Shown: positions 9,935 through 19,266 of the stretch, one piece after another
Position numbering within the stretch: position 1 is the first letter of the stretch
Layout of the letters: each line of letters begins with the position of its first letter
Assembly: GCA_019352035.1 (NCBI GenBank)
Contig: JABBNZ010000001.1
Coordinates: forward strand, 89,147-153,146
DNA length: 64,000 nucleotides
Direction of reading: 5' to 3'
Origin: Pseudomonadota bacterium
GTDB taxonomy: Bacteria; Pseudomonadota; Gammaproteobacteria; Steroidobacterales; Steroidobacteraceae
The notes under the pieces: model-generated
Told to the model about the DNA's origin: nothing
What the model saw: only the letters and a program-made list of their open reading frames with translations
The model's database searches: none
Program-made: the position numbers and the translations under genes

Positions 9935-12334
9935 GTGATCGACGGGCGGATGCGAAGCGCAGCGGCGGCTGGCGTCTTCGCGATCCTGACGGTATGGAGC
10001 GCGCTAGCGGCTCCTCACACGGTCGTGCACGCGGCAAATGAGCCGTCCGGACTGCAAGGCCTCAAGGAGGTGGTCATCAACGCGACGGCGGTCTCGGGCG
10101 CGAAGGTTCCTCTCAATGACATTCCCGGCAATGTGCAGGTACTGTCCGCGGCGGACCTGTCGCGGCAGGGCACGGCGAGCCTGACCACGGCGCTCAATAC
10201 GCAGCTGGGCAGCATCAACGTCAATGACGACATGGTCGATCCCTTCCAGCCGGACATCCTGTACCGGGGGTTCGAAGCTTCGCCGGTAGGCGGCACGCCT
10301 CAGGGACTTGCCGTGTACGTGGACGGAGTGCGCGTCAACGAAGCGTTCGGCGACAGTGTGAACTGGGATCTCATCCTGCCGAGCGCGATTCGGCGGGTCG
10401 AGGTCGTCAGCTCCAGCGCCGTCTACGGGCTCAACGCTCTCGGCGGCGCGATTTCCGTCACGATGAAGAACGGGTTCAATCATCAAGGCGGTGATGTCGA
10501 GCTGTCCGGCGGCTCCTTTCACCGCCAGGAGATCACCGCCCAGTACGGAGCGCATTCCGGGATGCTGGGCTTTTATGTGGCGGGCCGTGGCCTCAACTGG
10601 AAAGGCTGGCGCGCCTTCTCGAGCGACCAGCTGCGCGACCTGTATGCCGTGGTGAGCCTTCACGGCAGCGCCGGCAGCCTCGATCTGAGCTATGCCTGGG
10701 ACGACAACAACATGAAGGGGCAGAGCCCGGTGCCGGTGCAGGAGCTCGCGCTGAGACGCTCGCTCGTGTTCACCGGACCTCAGGGCAACATCAACAGGCT
10801 GAAGTTCCTCACGCTCAACGGCACGCTGGATCTTCCCGCGAGCTGGTCGCTGTCGGCCGTGCTCTATTATCGCAATTTCACCCAGAACGTCACGAACGGC
10901 AATACCACGAATTACGGCAGCTGCGCGGCGATTCCCGGGGTCCTCTGCCAGCCGGACGGGGTCACGCCCCTCACCGACTCCGCCGGCCAGCCGCTGCCCG
11001 ACATCTCCCAGGGAGGCTCACTCTACATCGGCGAGAACGACTTCGAGATCCTCCACTCCTGGGGGCGCGGCGCCACGCTGCAAGCCTCCAACGGCGGCAG
11101 GGTTTTCGGTCATGACAACGAGTTCACCGCCGGATTCGCGGTCGACTATGCCGCGACGAGCTACTACGCCGGCGCCCAGATCGGGCTTCTCAGTCCGGCG
11201 CTGATCGTGATGCCTTCCAATCTGTACGTTGACACCCCGGAGGGCTCTCCCGGCGCCATCGCCAACGGCGATGCGGTACCGGTTGGGGCCGACTCGGTCA
11301 ACAAGAGCCTGGGGGCCTACTTCACCGATACATTCAACGTGACTCGTGCCCTGGCCATGACCGCGAGCGGCCGCTACAACGTGGCGCACGAGAACATCGC
11401 GGATCAACTCGGTACGGCACTGAACGGCTTCAACCGGTTCGCCCATTTCAATCCGGCGCTCGGGTTCAGCTACAAGATCCTCCCGTCGCTGACGCTCTAT
11501 GGCGGTTATTCCGTGGGCAATCGCATACCGACGCCCGGGGAGCTGGAGTGTGCGGACCCGACGGCTCCCTGCCTGCTGCCATCGAGCCTCTCGGGGGATC
11601 CGCCTCTGCGTCAGGTCGTCTCGCACGGCACCGAGATCGGGTTTCGCGGCCAGGTGGCGCGCCTGCCGGGGGTCAGGGGAATGCTGCATTGGAATCTCAG
11701 CGTCTTCAGGACGGTGGTGTACAACGACATCCATGCGATCGCCACTTCCCATGCTTCCGGCTTCTTCCAGAATATCGGGGACACCCGCCGCCAGGGGGTC
11801 GAGGTGGGCCTGAATTTTCACGCGCCCCGCTGGTCGGCGTACGCCAACTACAGCTTCGTCCAGGCGACATTCCTCACGGCCCAGACGTTTCCGTCGCCTT
11901 CGAATCCGTTTCAGGACGCCAGCGGTGACATCCACGTCGAGGCGGGCGACAGTCTGCCCGGAATACCCGCGAATCGCGTGAAGCTCGGCGCCGATTTCAC
12001 CGTGCTGCCGAAATGGAGTATCGGAGCCGGTGTCAACATCGTGAGCAGCGTCTATTACGTGGGCGACGAGTCCAATCAACTCGCGCCGATTCCGGGCTAC
12101 GCGCTGGTCAACCTGCACTCGAGCTACTACCCCGTGCATCACGTGGAGCTCTTCGCCTCGATCGACAATCTCCTGAACCGCAGATACGGGACCTGGGGCG
12201 TCCTCAGCGATCCGACCGGCGTCGGTGCGCCGGGGATCCCGGACGTCGGCACGAACGGCCCCGGGGTGAACAACAGGTTCCTGAGCCCCGGGGCGCCCGT
12301 CGAGATCTTCGGTGGGGTGAGGGTCCGCTTCTGA
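9935..12334 (+). CDS. TonB-dependent outer-membrane receptor
   Basis: Outer-membrane importer of about 799 residues. A signal peptide (MRSAAAAGVFAILTVWSALA) is followed by a plug domain with LNDIPGNVQVLSAADL, GLAVYVDGVRVNEAFGDS and VEVVSSSAVYGLNALGGAI, then a long beta-barrel ending in an aromatic residue (GGVRVRF), as the BAM complex requires. GTG 9935 is chosen because GAGGGGAG lies 6 bases upstream; ATG 9950 is an alternative. The ligand cannot be deduced. The lut lanthanide cluster of Methylobacterium includes a TonB receptor, but this gene lies 11 kb from xoxF and no link is shown. It converges on the peroxiredoxin gene. Confidence 0.88.
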   Translation: MIDGRMRSAAAAGVFAILTVWSALAAPHTVVHAANEPSGLQGLKEVVINATAVSGAKVPLNDIPGNVQVLSAADLSRQGTASLTTALNTQLGSINVNDDMVDPFQPDILYRGFEASPVGGTPQGLAVYVDGVRVNEAFGDSVNWDLILPSAIRRVEVVSSSAVYGLNALGGAISVTMKNGFNHQGGDVELSGGSFHRQEITAQYGAHSGMLGFYVAGRGLNWKGWRAFSSDQLRDLYAVVSLHGSAGSLDLSYAWDDNNMKGQSPVPVQELALRRSLVFTGPQGNINRLKFLTLNGTLDLPASWSLSAVLYYRNFTQNVTNGNTTNYGSCAAIPGVLCQPDGVTPLTDSAGQPLPDISQGGSLYIGENDFEILHSWGRGATLQASNGGRVFGHDNEFTAGFAVDYAATSYYAGAQIGLLSPALIVMPSNLYVDTPEGSPGAIANGDAVPVGADSVNKSLGAYFTDTFNVTRALAMTASGRYNVAHENIADQLGTALNGFNRFAHFNPALGFSYKILPSLTLYGGYSVGNRIPTPGELECADPTAPCLLPSSLSGDPPLRQVVSHGTEIGFRGQVARLPGVRGMLHWNLSVFRTVVYNDIHAIATSHASGFFQNIGDTRRQGVEVGLNFHAPRWSAYANYSFVQATFLTAQTFPSPSNPFQDASGDIHVEAGDSLPGIPANRVKLGADFTVLPKWSIGAGVNIVSSVYYVGDESNQLAPIPGYALVNLHSSYYPVHHVELFASIDNLLNRRYGTWGVLSDPTGVGAPGIPDVGTNGPGVNNRFLSPGAPVEIFGGVRVRF

Positions 12335-12355
12335 CGCGCGGCGCCCTGTCCGCCG

Positions 12356-12901
12356 CTACGCCTTCTTGTGCGCCTCGTCCCAGCGCTTGACGACCGCCAT
12401 CGTATTGGCGACGTGCCTGGAAGGATTGAGGTTGGTGTAGGAGTAGAGGATCTTGCCGTCCGGCGCGATGACGTAGGAGGTCCGGTTGGCGTACTCCGGA
12501 TGCTTCGGGAGCACGGCGTCGTATTCCTTCATGATCCGGCCAGTGGCATCGGAGGCGACGGGGAACACCTTGCGGCATACGCTGACCGAGAATCGCTTGA
12601 GCTTCGCGATCGGGTCGTGGGAGACCCCGATCACGGTGGCGCCCAGGGCCTTGAACTTCGGCATCGCCATGGCGAAGTCGTGGGCTTCGATCGTGCATCC
12701 CGGGGTGAAGGCGGCGGGATAGAAGTAGAGCACCACCGGCCCCTTCTTGAGCGCCTTGGCCAGGGAGAAGTCGTAGGTGTTGCCGCCGAGAGAGGCTTGC
12801 GCCTTGAACAGCGGCGCCTGGGTGCCGTCCGGCAGCGCGGCAAATGCGGCAGGGGCAACGAGGAGCAGTGTCATCAGTGCGTAGGCGATCGAGCGTCGCA
12901 T
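12356..12901 (-). CDS. exported peroxiredoxin, AhpC/TSA (Bcp/PrxQ-like)
   Basis: A 181-residue thioredoxin-fold peroxidase with an N-terminal signal peptide (MRRSIAYALMTLLLVAPAAFA), so it acts in the periplasm. The peroxidatic Cys69 is in FYPAAFTPGCT, and Cys109 (SVSVCRKVF) may be the resolving residue. Family members reduce hydroperoxides at the expense of thiols. The start ATG at 12901 is preceded by GGAG at suitable spacing. It lies 59 bases downstream of the AttH-like gene on the same strand and may belong to that transcript. Most Bcp/PrxQ proteins are cytoplasmic, so the signal peptide is a mild oddity. Confidence 0.88.
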   Translation of the reverse strand: MRRSIAYALMTLLLVAPAAFAALPDGTQAPLFKAQASLGGNTYDFSLAKALKKGPVVLYFYPAAFTPGCTIEAHDFAMAMPKFKALGATVIGVSHDPIAKLKRFSVSVCRKVFPVASDATGRIMKEYDAVLPKHPEYANRTSYVIAPDGKILYSYTNLNPSRHVANTMAVVKRWDEAHKKA

Positions 12902-12960
12902 GGGCGTCTCCTGGCGGACCAAAAGGGAGCATGCATCATTGCTCAAACGGAGCGGCGCCG

Positions 12961-14145
12961 TCACCTGATTCCGGCCGGTCCGTCCGTCGTTCCGGCGTAT
13001 CCGACCAACTCCACATATCCCCGGCCCGCGATGGGCCGCCCGGCACGGGTCCCGGCGACGTCCACGGCGCCTTCCCAGTAGCGGGGCGAGGTCATGAGCT
13101 CCTGGTCGGCCAGGATGGGCTGCACGGTGATGTCGAGCCCCAGCGCCGGAGCGAGCAGTCGCCAGCGCGAGGGGTATCGGACGCCGCTCCTGTCGGTCCA
13201 GTGGCCGAGAACCTGGATTCGCACATCGCTGCGTGAGAGCGGATGCGCCTGGCCGTGCGCGTCGACCCACGTGCCGGCGCTGTAGGGGTCTTCGGCGCCG
13301 CCGCGGTCACGAAGGGCATAGAACATCAGGCAGGAACCGTCGCCGAGCTGCAGCCCGAACCACTGCCAGCCGATCTGCTGCGGCCCGAGGCCCCCGCTGC
13401 CCCACTCGCGGTCGAGCCAGGCGAGGCCGTGCACCTGCAGCGGCCGGCCGTCGCGCACGATCGTCCCCCGGACCGCAACGCGCGGAATGGAGTAGTAGTA
13501 GGTCGCATCCCCGGGCTGCCCCGACTTGCGGCTCAAGCCGCGCTCGCCGTTGAGAACCGGCGGCATCAGCGGCCGAGCGGTAAGCGTCAGGACATAGCCG
13601 CGCTCGTCGGCCTGTACCCGCCATACGGCGCCTCGCGGCCGGGATGCCATGGTGGCTTCAGGATGTGCCGAAATCCGGCCGATCCGCCAGTTGCCGATCC
13701 AGACCCGGAAGGGGTGGGCCCGTGCGCCTGCGAGCCCGAGCGCGCCGCGCGCCCGCTTCACCGCGAACTGAAATCGGTGCCGCGAGACATCGGTGACGGC
13801 GAAGTGCCCGAGATAGATCTGACGCGTACGCCAGCCGGATCGTCCGGCGCCCGGCCGGGAGCCGGCCGGCTGGGCCGGGGCCGGAATGGATGCCGAAGGC
13901 GGGGCCAGCGCGAAACGGAAGAAGGTGAGCTCGAATCCAAACCGCTGGCCCGCGGAGGAGTCCAGGTTGCCGGTCAGGTACCACCATTCCTGGCGGAAGG
14001 CGGGGTGCGGCCCCTGATCGCGGGGAAACTCGAGGGGCTTCGGCGCCAGCGCCTGCGCAAAGGACGGAGGCGGCGGCGCTCGGCCGGCATGCACCGGGAG
14101 CGCCATCGCCGCCGCGGCGATCGCCGCAAGAGCTTGCGCGCGCAC
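12961..14145 (-). CDS. attH: AttH-like lipocalin/CrtC-family exported protein
   Basis: A 394-residue exported protein (signal VRAQALAAIAAAAMALPVHA) of the AttH/carotenoid 1,2-hydratase (CrtC-like) fold. Landmarks are FRQEWWYLTGNL, LTFFRFAL, YYYSIPRVAVRGT, GLAWLDREWGS and QIGWQWFGLQL. No carotenoid genes lie nearby. The context is an ABC ATPase and an FtsX-type permease immediately upstream, the AttEFGH arrangement in which this protein is the periplasmic partner of an envelope ABC system of unclear substrate. The preceding stop overlaps a GTG at 14151, but GGGAGGA is correctly spaced only for the second GTG at 14145. Confidence 0.8.
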   Translation of the reverse strand: MRAQALAAIAAAAMALPVHAGRAPPPPSFAQALAPKPLEFPRDQGPHPAFRQEWWYLTGNLDSSAGQRFGFELTFFRFALAPPSASIPAPAQPAGSRPGAGRSGWRTRQIYLGHFAVTDVSRHRFQFAVKRARGALGLAGARAHPFRVWIGNWRIGRISAHPEATMASRPRGAVWRVQADERGYVLTLTARPLMPPVLNGERGLSRKSGQPGDATYYYSIPRVAVRGTIVRDGRPLQVHGLAWLDREWGSGGLGPQQIGWQWFGLQLGDGSCLMFYALRDRGGAEDPYSAGTWVDAHGQAHPLSRSDVRIQVLGHWTDRSGVRYPSRWRLLAPALGLDITVQPILADQELMTSPRYWEGAVDVAGTRAGRPIAGRGYVELVGYAGTTDGPAGIR

Positions 14146-14147
14146 TG

Positions 14148-16715
14148 TCACTCCTCCCGCATCTCGCCGGCGATGGGTCCCCTGGCCGCACGCCACGCCG
14201 GGTAGAGGGCCGCCAGCAGCGCCGCGCCGAGCGCCAGCGCGAGCGCATTCGTGAACTGCGCGGCGTGCAGGTGCATTTCGATGCGCCAGCCGAAAGCGCG
14301 CTTGTCGACGACCTTGGTCAGTACCACGGCGATGATGAGGCCCGCGGGAATGGCCGCGAGCAGCGCGGCGGCCCCCATGAACACCGTCTGGGCCCCGACG
14401 AGGGCGGCCGCGCCGCGGGGAGTCAGTCCGAGCGCCCGCAGCACCGAGAGCTCCCTCGTCCTGTCCAGCTCCCACGCGAGCAGCGCACTCACCAGGCCGA
14501 TGGCCGCTATGGCGGCCGCCAGCCAGTAAAGTACCCGGGTGATGACGAAGGTACGGTCGAAGATCTGAAGCGACATGGCCCGGATCTGCGCGTTGGAGCG
14601 GATTAGCAGCGCCTGCCGTCCCCCCGCCGCGGCCGTGAGGCGCGCAATCTCCTGGGCCGCATCGATGCCATGCGCCAAGTACAAGCCAACCGCCGTGACG
14701 GAGTCGTCGTGCCACATCCGGCGATAGACGCGCAGGCTCACCATCGCGCTGCCGACCCCGCTGCCGTACTGGTGGTAGATGCCGGCGATCGGGAATTCGA
14801 GCGGACCCGATGCCGTGATCAGCGAGAGGCGATCGCCGGGCCGCAGCCGCAGGCGCCATGCGAGCGACTCCGAGAGCAGCAGCGCGCCGCGGGCGTAAGC
14901 GCGCCACACGGTGCGCGGATCGCCGGCGGTCAACTCGATACCGGCGTAGCTGCCCGGAGCGAGGTGCAGCGCATCGAGGGCGATGTCGCCGCGCGGGGAA
15001 TGCACGATGACGGAGCGACTGGCGCTGTGGTCGGCGACGCCGGGCGTTGCGAGCAGGGCTTGCAGCACGGCGGGCTCGATCCGCCGCTCCGGGCGACCGA
15101 CTCCGGGGCCGGGAGCCGCGACGTAGATATCCGCGCGCATCGTCTGTACGAGCCAATCGCGCAGTGACGCGCGGAAGCTCGCCACCATGATCGATATGCC
15201 GATCATGGCCGCGATGGCCATGCCGAGCGCCGCCACGGCGACTCCCGTGCGGCTGAGCGAGGCAGCGACATCCTCCAGCGCGAGGCGGGCCACCGAGCTC
15301 GCTCCGGCGAGGGCGCGCGCTGCGAGCCTCGCCAGAGCGCGCAAGAGCGAGGGCGTCACTGCCGCAACGCTCAACAGCAAGAGAAAGAGCGCCGCGAAGC
15401 CGGCGAGCACGCTGCGGCCGGAGACTTCAATCAACGCACACGCGGCCAGCGCGAATGCGAGGCCGAGCCATGACAACCGCCGGGCGAGGAGCGTGGCGCG
15501 CTCCTCGAGCACGGAGCGTCTCAGTCCGAGCTGCGGGGCGCTGCCGGCCACCTCGATCGCGGGCAACAGGCTCGCCGCCAGCGCGGTGCCGAGGCCCGCG
15601 CCCAGCGCTTCGACGAGGGTGCCGGCGGGAAGCGCCACCTGCCGCACGGCGACGACATAGTAGAGGTCGTTGACCGTCTGCGACACCAGCCGGATGAGCT
15701 CATGGCCGACCGCGAGCCCGAGTAACACGCCGAGTCCGGCTCCGGCCGCTCCGAGCGTGGCGGCTTCGATGAGGACTATCGTCAGGATCTCCTGCCGGGT
15801 GGCGCCCAGTGCGCGCAGAGTGGCGATGCTGCGCCGGCGCTGAACCACGGTGAAGCTGACGGCCCCGTAGATGAGGAGCGCGCTGACGAGCAGGGCCAGA
15901 AGGCTCATCGCCGTGAGGTTGGTCGAGAAGGCGCTCGTCATGTCGAGCGTCTGGCGAAGCTGTCCAGCGGTCCGCTCGAGCTGCGCTCCCGGCGGCAGCT
16001 CGAGCCGCAATTGCGCCAGCGCCGCGCGGCCTGCCGGCCCCTGCGGCATTCTGACCTCGATGCGAGTGAGACGGCCCGAGAGCCCCAGCCATGCCTGCGC
16101 CTGCGCGATGTCGGTCAGGATCAGCGTGGCATCGCCAGGCCGGTTGCCACGGATCAAGCCGATCAGCGTCGCCGTGTGCCGAACGCCGCCGATGCTCACG
16201 GTCAGGGGCCCCCCAACGCGAATTCCCAACTGCCGCGCCGTGCCGCCGGCCATGACGACGGCGCCGCGCTCGAGAAACCACCGCCGCATCGCGGTGAGCG
16301 CCGTGCCTCCTGCCGCACTTGCCGGCATGGCCTGTCGCGGTCCTTGCATCGCAGCGCTGGCGAACGGGTCCACGCCGACCAGTTGCAGCACTTGGCCACG
16401 GACGGTGATGTAGCCTTCCACGACAGGCGCATACACCGGCTGAGGGCTGCCGCTCAGAGGAGCGCCGGTAAAGAGCCGTGAGTAGAGCGTTTCAGCGAGG
16501 CCTTGGGGGCCGCCAGTGATGACTTCAGTGGCAGGGCCGTTCACCGCGCGCATCGACAGCTCGAACGCGCGGCGGGAGCTGGCGGTGGCGATGTTGACGG
16601 CCACGATCGTGGCGACGCCGGCGGTGAGTGCGACCAGGGCCAGAGCCAGTTGCGCCGGATGCCGCAGGAAGTGTCGGAGGCTGGCGGCCCAGAGCATGGG
16701 CACCGGCGCGCGCAT
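14148..16715 (-). CDS. FtsX/MacB-type ABC transporter permease
   Basis: A large permease of 855 residues with an N-terminal transmembrane helix (LALALVALTAGVATIVAVNI), a periplasmic MacB-like domain, a three-helix FtsX block at about 265-400, a second periplasmic domain, and a terminal three-helix FtsX block. This duplicated layout is typical of permeases of the LolCDE/MacB/AttFG class that move envelope lipids or act by mechanotransmission rather than simple import. Its ATG shares one base with the stop of the upstream ATPase gene, and its stop abuts the AttH-like gene. The three form one operon. The substrate is unknown. Confidence 0.88.
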   Translation of the reverse strand: MRAPVPMLWAASLRHFLRHPAQLALALVALTAGVATIVAVNIATASSRRAFELSMRAVNGPATEVITGGPQGLAETLYSRLFTGAPLSGSPQPVYAPVVEGYITVRGQVLQLVGVDPFASAAMQGPRQAMPASAAGGTALTAMRRWFLERGAVVMAGGTARQLGIRVGGPLTVSIGGVRHTATLIGLIRGNRPGDATLILTDIAQAQAWLGLSGRLTRIEVRMPQGPAGRAALAQLRLELPPGAQLERTAGQLRQTLDMTSAFSTNLTAMSLLALLVSALLIYGAVSFTVVQRRRSIATLRALGATRQEILTIVLIEAATLGAAGAGLGVLLGLAVGHELIRLVSQTVNDLYYVVAVRQVALPAGTLVEALGAGLGTALAASLLPAIEVAGSAPQLGLRRSVLEERATLLARRLSWLGLAFALAACALIEVSGRSVLAGFAALFLLLLSVAAVTPSLLRALARLAARALAGASSVARLALEDVAASLSRTGVAVAALGMAIAAMIGISIMVASFRASLRDWLVQTMRADIYVAAPGPGVGRPERRIEPAVLQALLATPGVADHSASRSVIVHSPRGDIALDALHLAPGSYAGIELTAGDPRTVWRAYARGALLLSESLAWRLRLRPGDRLSLITASGPLEFPIAGIYHQYGSGVGSAMVSLRVYRRMWHDDSVTAVGLYLAHGIDAAQEIARLTAAAGGRQALLIRSNAQIRAMSLQIFDRTFVITRVLYWLAAAIAAIGLVSALLAWELDRTRELSVLRALGLTPRGAAALVGAQTVFMGAAALLAAIPAGLIIAVVLTKVVDKRAFGWRIEMHLHAAQFTNALALALGAALLAALYPAWRAARGPIAGEMREE

Positions 16716-17470
16716 CAGCTGATGCCGGTGCGGCGCACGGGCGCCCGGCCGGACTCCGTGTCGTGCCGCGCCCCGCCGGCAGCGTGCGGTCCGGCTGAAG
16801 CATCGGCCGCGACCAGTTTCCCTTCGCGCAGCTCCAGCACACGGTCCGCGCGGGCGGCAATCCAGGGGTCGTGAGTGACGATGATGAGCGTCGTGCCACG
16901 CGACCTCGCGAGGGACAGCAGCATCCGCAGCACCTGCGATGCGGTTTCCTCGTCCAGATTGCCTGTTGGCTCGTCGGCCAGCACTACGGCGGGCTCATGG
17001 GCGAGGGCCCTTGCGATCGCGACTCGCTGCTGCTCCCCGCCGGAGAGCCGGTCCACGGCGCTGCGCAGCCGATCGCCGAGGCCGACCGCCGACAGCATCG
17101 CGGCGCTGCGCTGGCGGGCGGCAGCGCCGCGGATACCGTTCAGCTCCAGTGCGAGACGCACGTTCTCCTCGGCGTCCAGCGTCGGCAGGAGATTGAAAAA
17201 CTGATACACGAATCCGATGTGCGCGCGGCGAAAGAGTGTGCGCTGCGGCTCGCCCATCGCGGTCACGATGCGGCCGCCGATCTGCACCTCGCCGCTGTCC
17301 GCGCGGTCGATGCCGCAGATCAGATTGAGCAGCGTCGACTTGCCGCAGCCGCTGCGGCCGACGACCGCCGCCGTCTCGCCCGCGCGGAAGCAGCCTTCGG
17401 CCCCATCGAGCACTCGGTGCGCGCCGGCACCCTCGCTGAAGCTGCGGCAGAGTTGGCGGATGACTATCAA
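16715..17470 (-). CDS. ABC transporter ATP-binding protein (MacB/LolD class)
   Basis: Nucleotide-binding subunit of 251 residues. Walker A is VGRSGCGKST, the Q-loop region VYQFFNLLPTLDAEENV is typical of the LolD/MacB subclass, the signature is LSGGEQQRVAIARAL, Walker B is VVLADEPTGNLDEE and the switch His is in IIVTHD. The start is taken as TTG 17470, because GAGGAA lies about 6 bases upstream and the frame beyond is antisense to the FKBP gene. It couples directly to the FtsX-type permease. The divergent FKBP gene starts only 54 bases away, so the two promoters must share that short region. Confidence 0.9.
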   Translation of the reverse strand: MIVIRQLCRSFSEGAGAHRVLDGAEGCFRAGETAAVVGRSGCGKSTLLNLICGIDRADSGEVQIGGRIVTAMGEPQRTLFRRAHIGFVYQFFNLLPTLDAEENVRLALELNGIRGAAARQRSAAMLSAVGLGDRLRSAVDRLSGGEQQRVAIARALAHEPAVVLADEPTGNLDEETASQVLRMLLSLARSRGTTLIIVTHDPWIAARADRVLELREGKLVAADASAGPHAAGGARHDTESGRAPVRRTGIS

Positions 17471-17524
17471 GCGGAGTTCCTCGAAAGCGCCGCAGCGGTA
17501 ACCCGGCCAATATACAATTACCCG

Positions 17525-18289
17525 ATGAGACACATCGCCGTGCCCGCCGCCGCCCTGCTCGGCCTGAGCAGCCTCGCCCTCGCCAAGGGGGTTCCCACGC
17601 TTCCGCCGCCACAGCTGCGCGCCAAGCTGGAGAATCCGGCGCAGATCAAATCCCAGGGCAGCTACAGTCTCGGCCTCTCCATGGGCGAGAGCCTGCGTCG
17701 CGCATCCGTGGATGCCAGGGACATCTCGACGCCGCGGCTGGTCCAGGGGATCCGCGACGCGCTGGCCGGAAAGGCCACTTTTGGTCCCCCCGACCAGCAG
17801 AAGGTCCGCGCTCTGATCACCGCGGCACGCAGGCGTGTCGCCAATGCAAATCACGCCGCGGCGCGCGCATTTCTTACCCGCAACGGCAAGAAGAAGGGCG
17901 TCGTCACCACCCCGACCGGTCTCGAATACCAAGTGCTGAAGGCGGGCCAGGGCACGCCGCCCAAGGCCGGCGACACGGTGACGGTCAACTACCGCGGCTC
18001 GCTGCTCGACGGCCAGGTATTCGACAGCTCCTACGAGCGCGGCCAGCCGGCGACCTTTCCGGTGGATCGGGTCATTCCGGGCTGGCAGCAGGCGCTGAAG
18101 CTGATGAAGCCGGGCGCCGAGTGGCGCATCTTCGTGCCGCCGCAGCTCGCCTATGACGTCAATTCGCCGCCCCCGATCCCGCCGGGATCCCTCCTGATCT
18201 TCGACGTCAATCTGCTGGGCATCCGCCCGCCGCAGGCGCAGCCTGCGCCGCAGATCCAGCCGCCCTCCGGCCAACCGCAGCACCCCTAG
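17525..18289 (+). CDS. exported FKBP-type peptidyl-prolyl isomerase
   Basis: A 254-residue protein with signal peptide MRHIAVPAAALLGLSSLALA, an N-terminal helical dimerisation-type domain (SYSLGLSMGESLRR, about 38-120) and a C-terminal FKBP domain starting near GLEYQVLKAGQG, with VNYRGSLLDGQVFDSSYERG, VIPGWQQALKLMKPGAEWRIFVPP and GSLLIFDVNLL. This is the FkpA/Mip layout of periplasmic folding catalysts. The extreme C-terminus is a Gln/Pro-rich tail. ATG 17525 sits next to the divergent ABC operon. The gene is followed within 4 bases by the composite intergenic repeat. Confidence 0.93.
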   Translation: MRHIAVPAAALLGLSSLALAKGVPTLPPPQLRAKLENPAQIKSQGSYSLGLSMGESLRRASVDARDISTPRLVQGIRDALAGKATFGPPDQQKVRALITAARRRVANANHAAARAFLTRNGKKKGVVTTPTGLEYQVLKAGQGTPPKAGDTVTVNYRGSLLDGQVFDSSYERGQPATFPVDRVIPGWQQALKLMKPGAEWRIFVPPQLAYDVNSPPPIPPGSLLIFDVNLLGIRPPQAQPAPQIQPPSGQPQHP

Positions 18290-18292
18290 TGT

Positions 18293-18530
18293 GAAGCGCT
18301 GGATCCGGGCACCGCCCGGATCGAGCGCGTAACACGGGCTGTATCTACCGGCACATGGAAGTGCCCCGCCGCCGCAGGTGGCGGAGGCTCGGGCAAAAAC
18401 CACGCTTTTCGCCCGAAGCGCGCTGGGCCGGGCAGGGTGCGACGCATGCGTCGCACGGGTGGCCATGGATGGACACCCCGGGCTTGCGCGGAGCAGGGAC
18501 TGCGCAGCGCAATGCCCGGATCCAGCGCTT
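18293..18530. repeat. composite hairpin element with 17-bp terminal inverted repeats (MITE-like)
   Basis: A 238-base element between convergent genes. AAGCGCTGGATCCGGGC at 18294-18310 is a perfect inverted repeat of 18514-18530. Inside are a CCGCC/GGCGG stem near 18366, a stem with CTCGGGCAAAAA at 18389-18400, and the perfect 18-base palindrome TGCGACGCATGCGTCGCA at 18438-18455. The core from GTGCCCCGCCGCCGC onward is repeated at 31841 and 31911. The right end overlaps the yebC stop codon. It has no transposase. Confidence 0.7.
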
Positions 18531-19251
18531 AAACAAGCGTATGAAAGACTCTCTGAACGTCCTCGTCCTGCTCGAGCTTGTCGATCAGGGCCAGGACTTC
18601 CGACGCCTGCTCTTCGGGCAGCTCCGTCGGCACGGTGCAGACGTATTCATGCTCCGCTGACAGGGGCGTGATCCCGCGAGCCTCCAGAGCCTCCTGCAGA
18701 TTGCCGAAGTCGGCGAAGGCGCAGCGGATGACGAGCTGCGGCTCGCCCTTCTCGCCGGTGCTCTCGCCCATTTCCTCCAGTCCGTGATCGATGAGGTAGA
18801 GCTCCAGGTCATCCTGATCGATGCCTGCGGGGTCGAGGCGAAAGACCCCCATGTGCTTGAAGAGGAATCCGACACTGCCGGAGGTGGCCAGATTGCCGCC
18901 GTTCTTGGTCACGATGTTGCGGACGGAGGCGACGGTACGCGTCGGATTATCTGTGGCCGCCTCGACGAGCAGCGCCACGCCATGCGGGGCGTACGCTTCG
19001 TAGTGCACTTCCTGGTAACTCGCCGCATCGCGTCCGGAGGCGCGCTTGATCGCCGCCTCGACTTTGTCCTTCGGCATGTTGACGGCGCGCGCGTTCTGGA
19101 TGACGCGGCGCAGCGTGGGGTTCGAGCCCGGATCGGAGCCGCCGGATTTCACCGCCATGGTGATGTCCTTGGCGATGCGCGCGAATTGCTTCGCCATGCG
19201 GTTCCATCGCGCAAACATCGTGTGTTTGCGGACTTCGAAGATGCGTCCCAT
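18529..19251 (-). CDS. YebC/PmpR family DNA-binding regulator
   Basis: A 240-residue member of the YebC/PmpR family: [58 protein letters not shown] and [16 protein letters not shown] are family hallmarks. Instead of the usual MAGHSKW start it begins [16 protein letters not shown], the alternative N-terminus seen in a second YebC subgroup. Members act as quorum-linked repressors or, in recent work, as translation factors at difficult sequences. The stop codon lies inside the terminal repeat of the adjacent element. A 15-base gap separates it from the upstream desaturase gene on the same strand. Confidence 0.9.
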   Translation of the reverse strand: MGRIFEVRKHTMFARWNRMAKQFARIAKDITMAVKSGGSDPGSNPTLRRVIQNARAVNMPKDKVEAAIKRASGRDAASYQEVHYEAYAPHGVALLVEAATDNPTRTVASVRNIVTKNGGNLATSGSVGFLFKHMGVFRLDPAGIDQDDLELYLIDHGLEEMGESTGEKGEPQLVIRCAFADFGNLQEALEARGITPLSAEHEYVCTVPTELPEEQASEVLALIDKLEQDEDVQRVFHTLV

Positions 19252-19266
19252 GCAGGACCTCGCCGG

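Noticed and set aside
9935..12334. Assigning the TonB receptor as the lanthanide receptor LutH
   Set aside because: It is 11 kb from xoxF with unrelated genes between and no ligand-specific feature, so only the general family is claimed.
12961..14145. Calling the AttH-like protein a carotenoid 1,2-hydratase
   Set aside because: No carotenoid genes are present and the ABC context fits AttH better.
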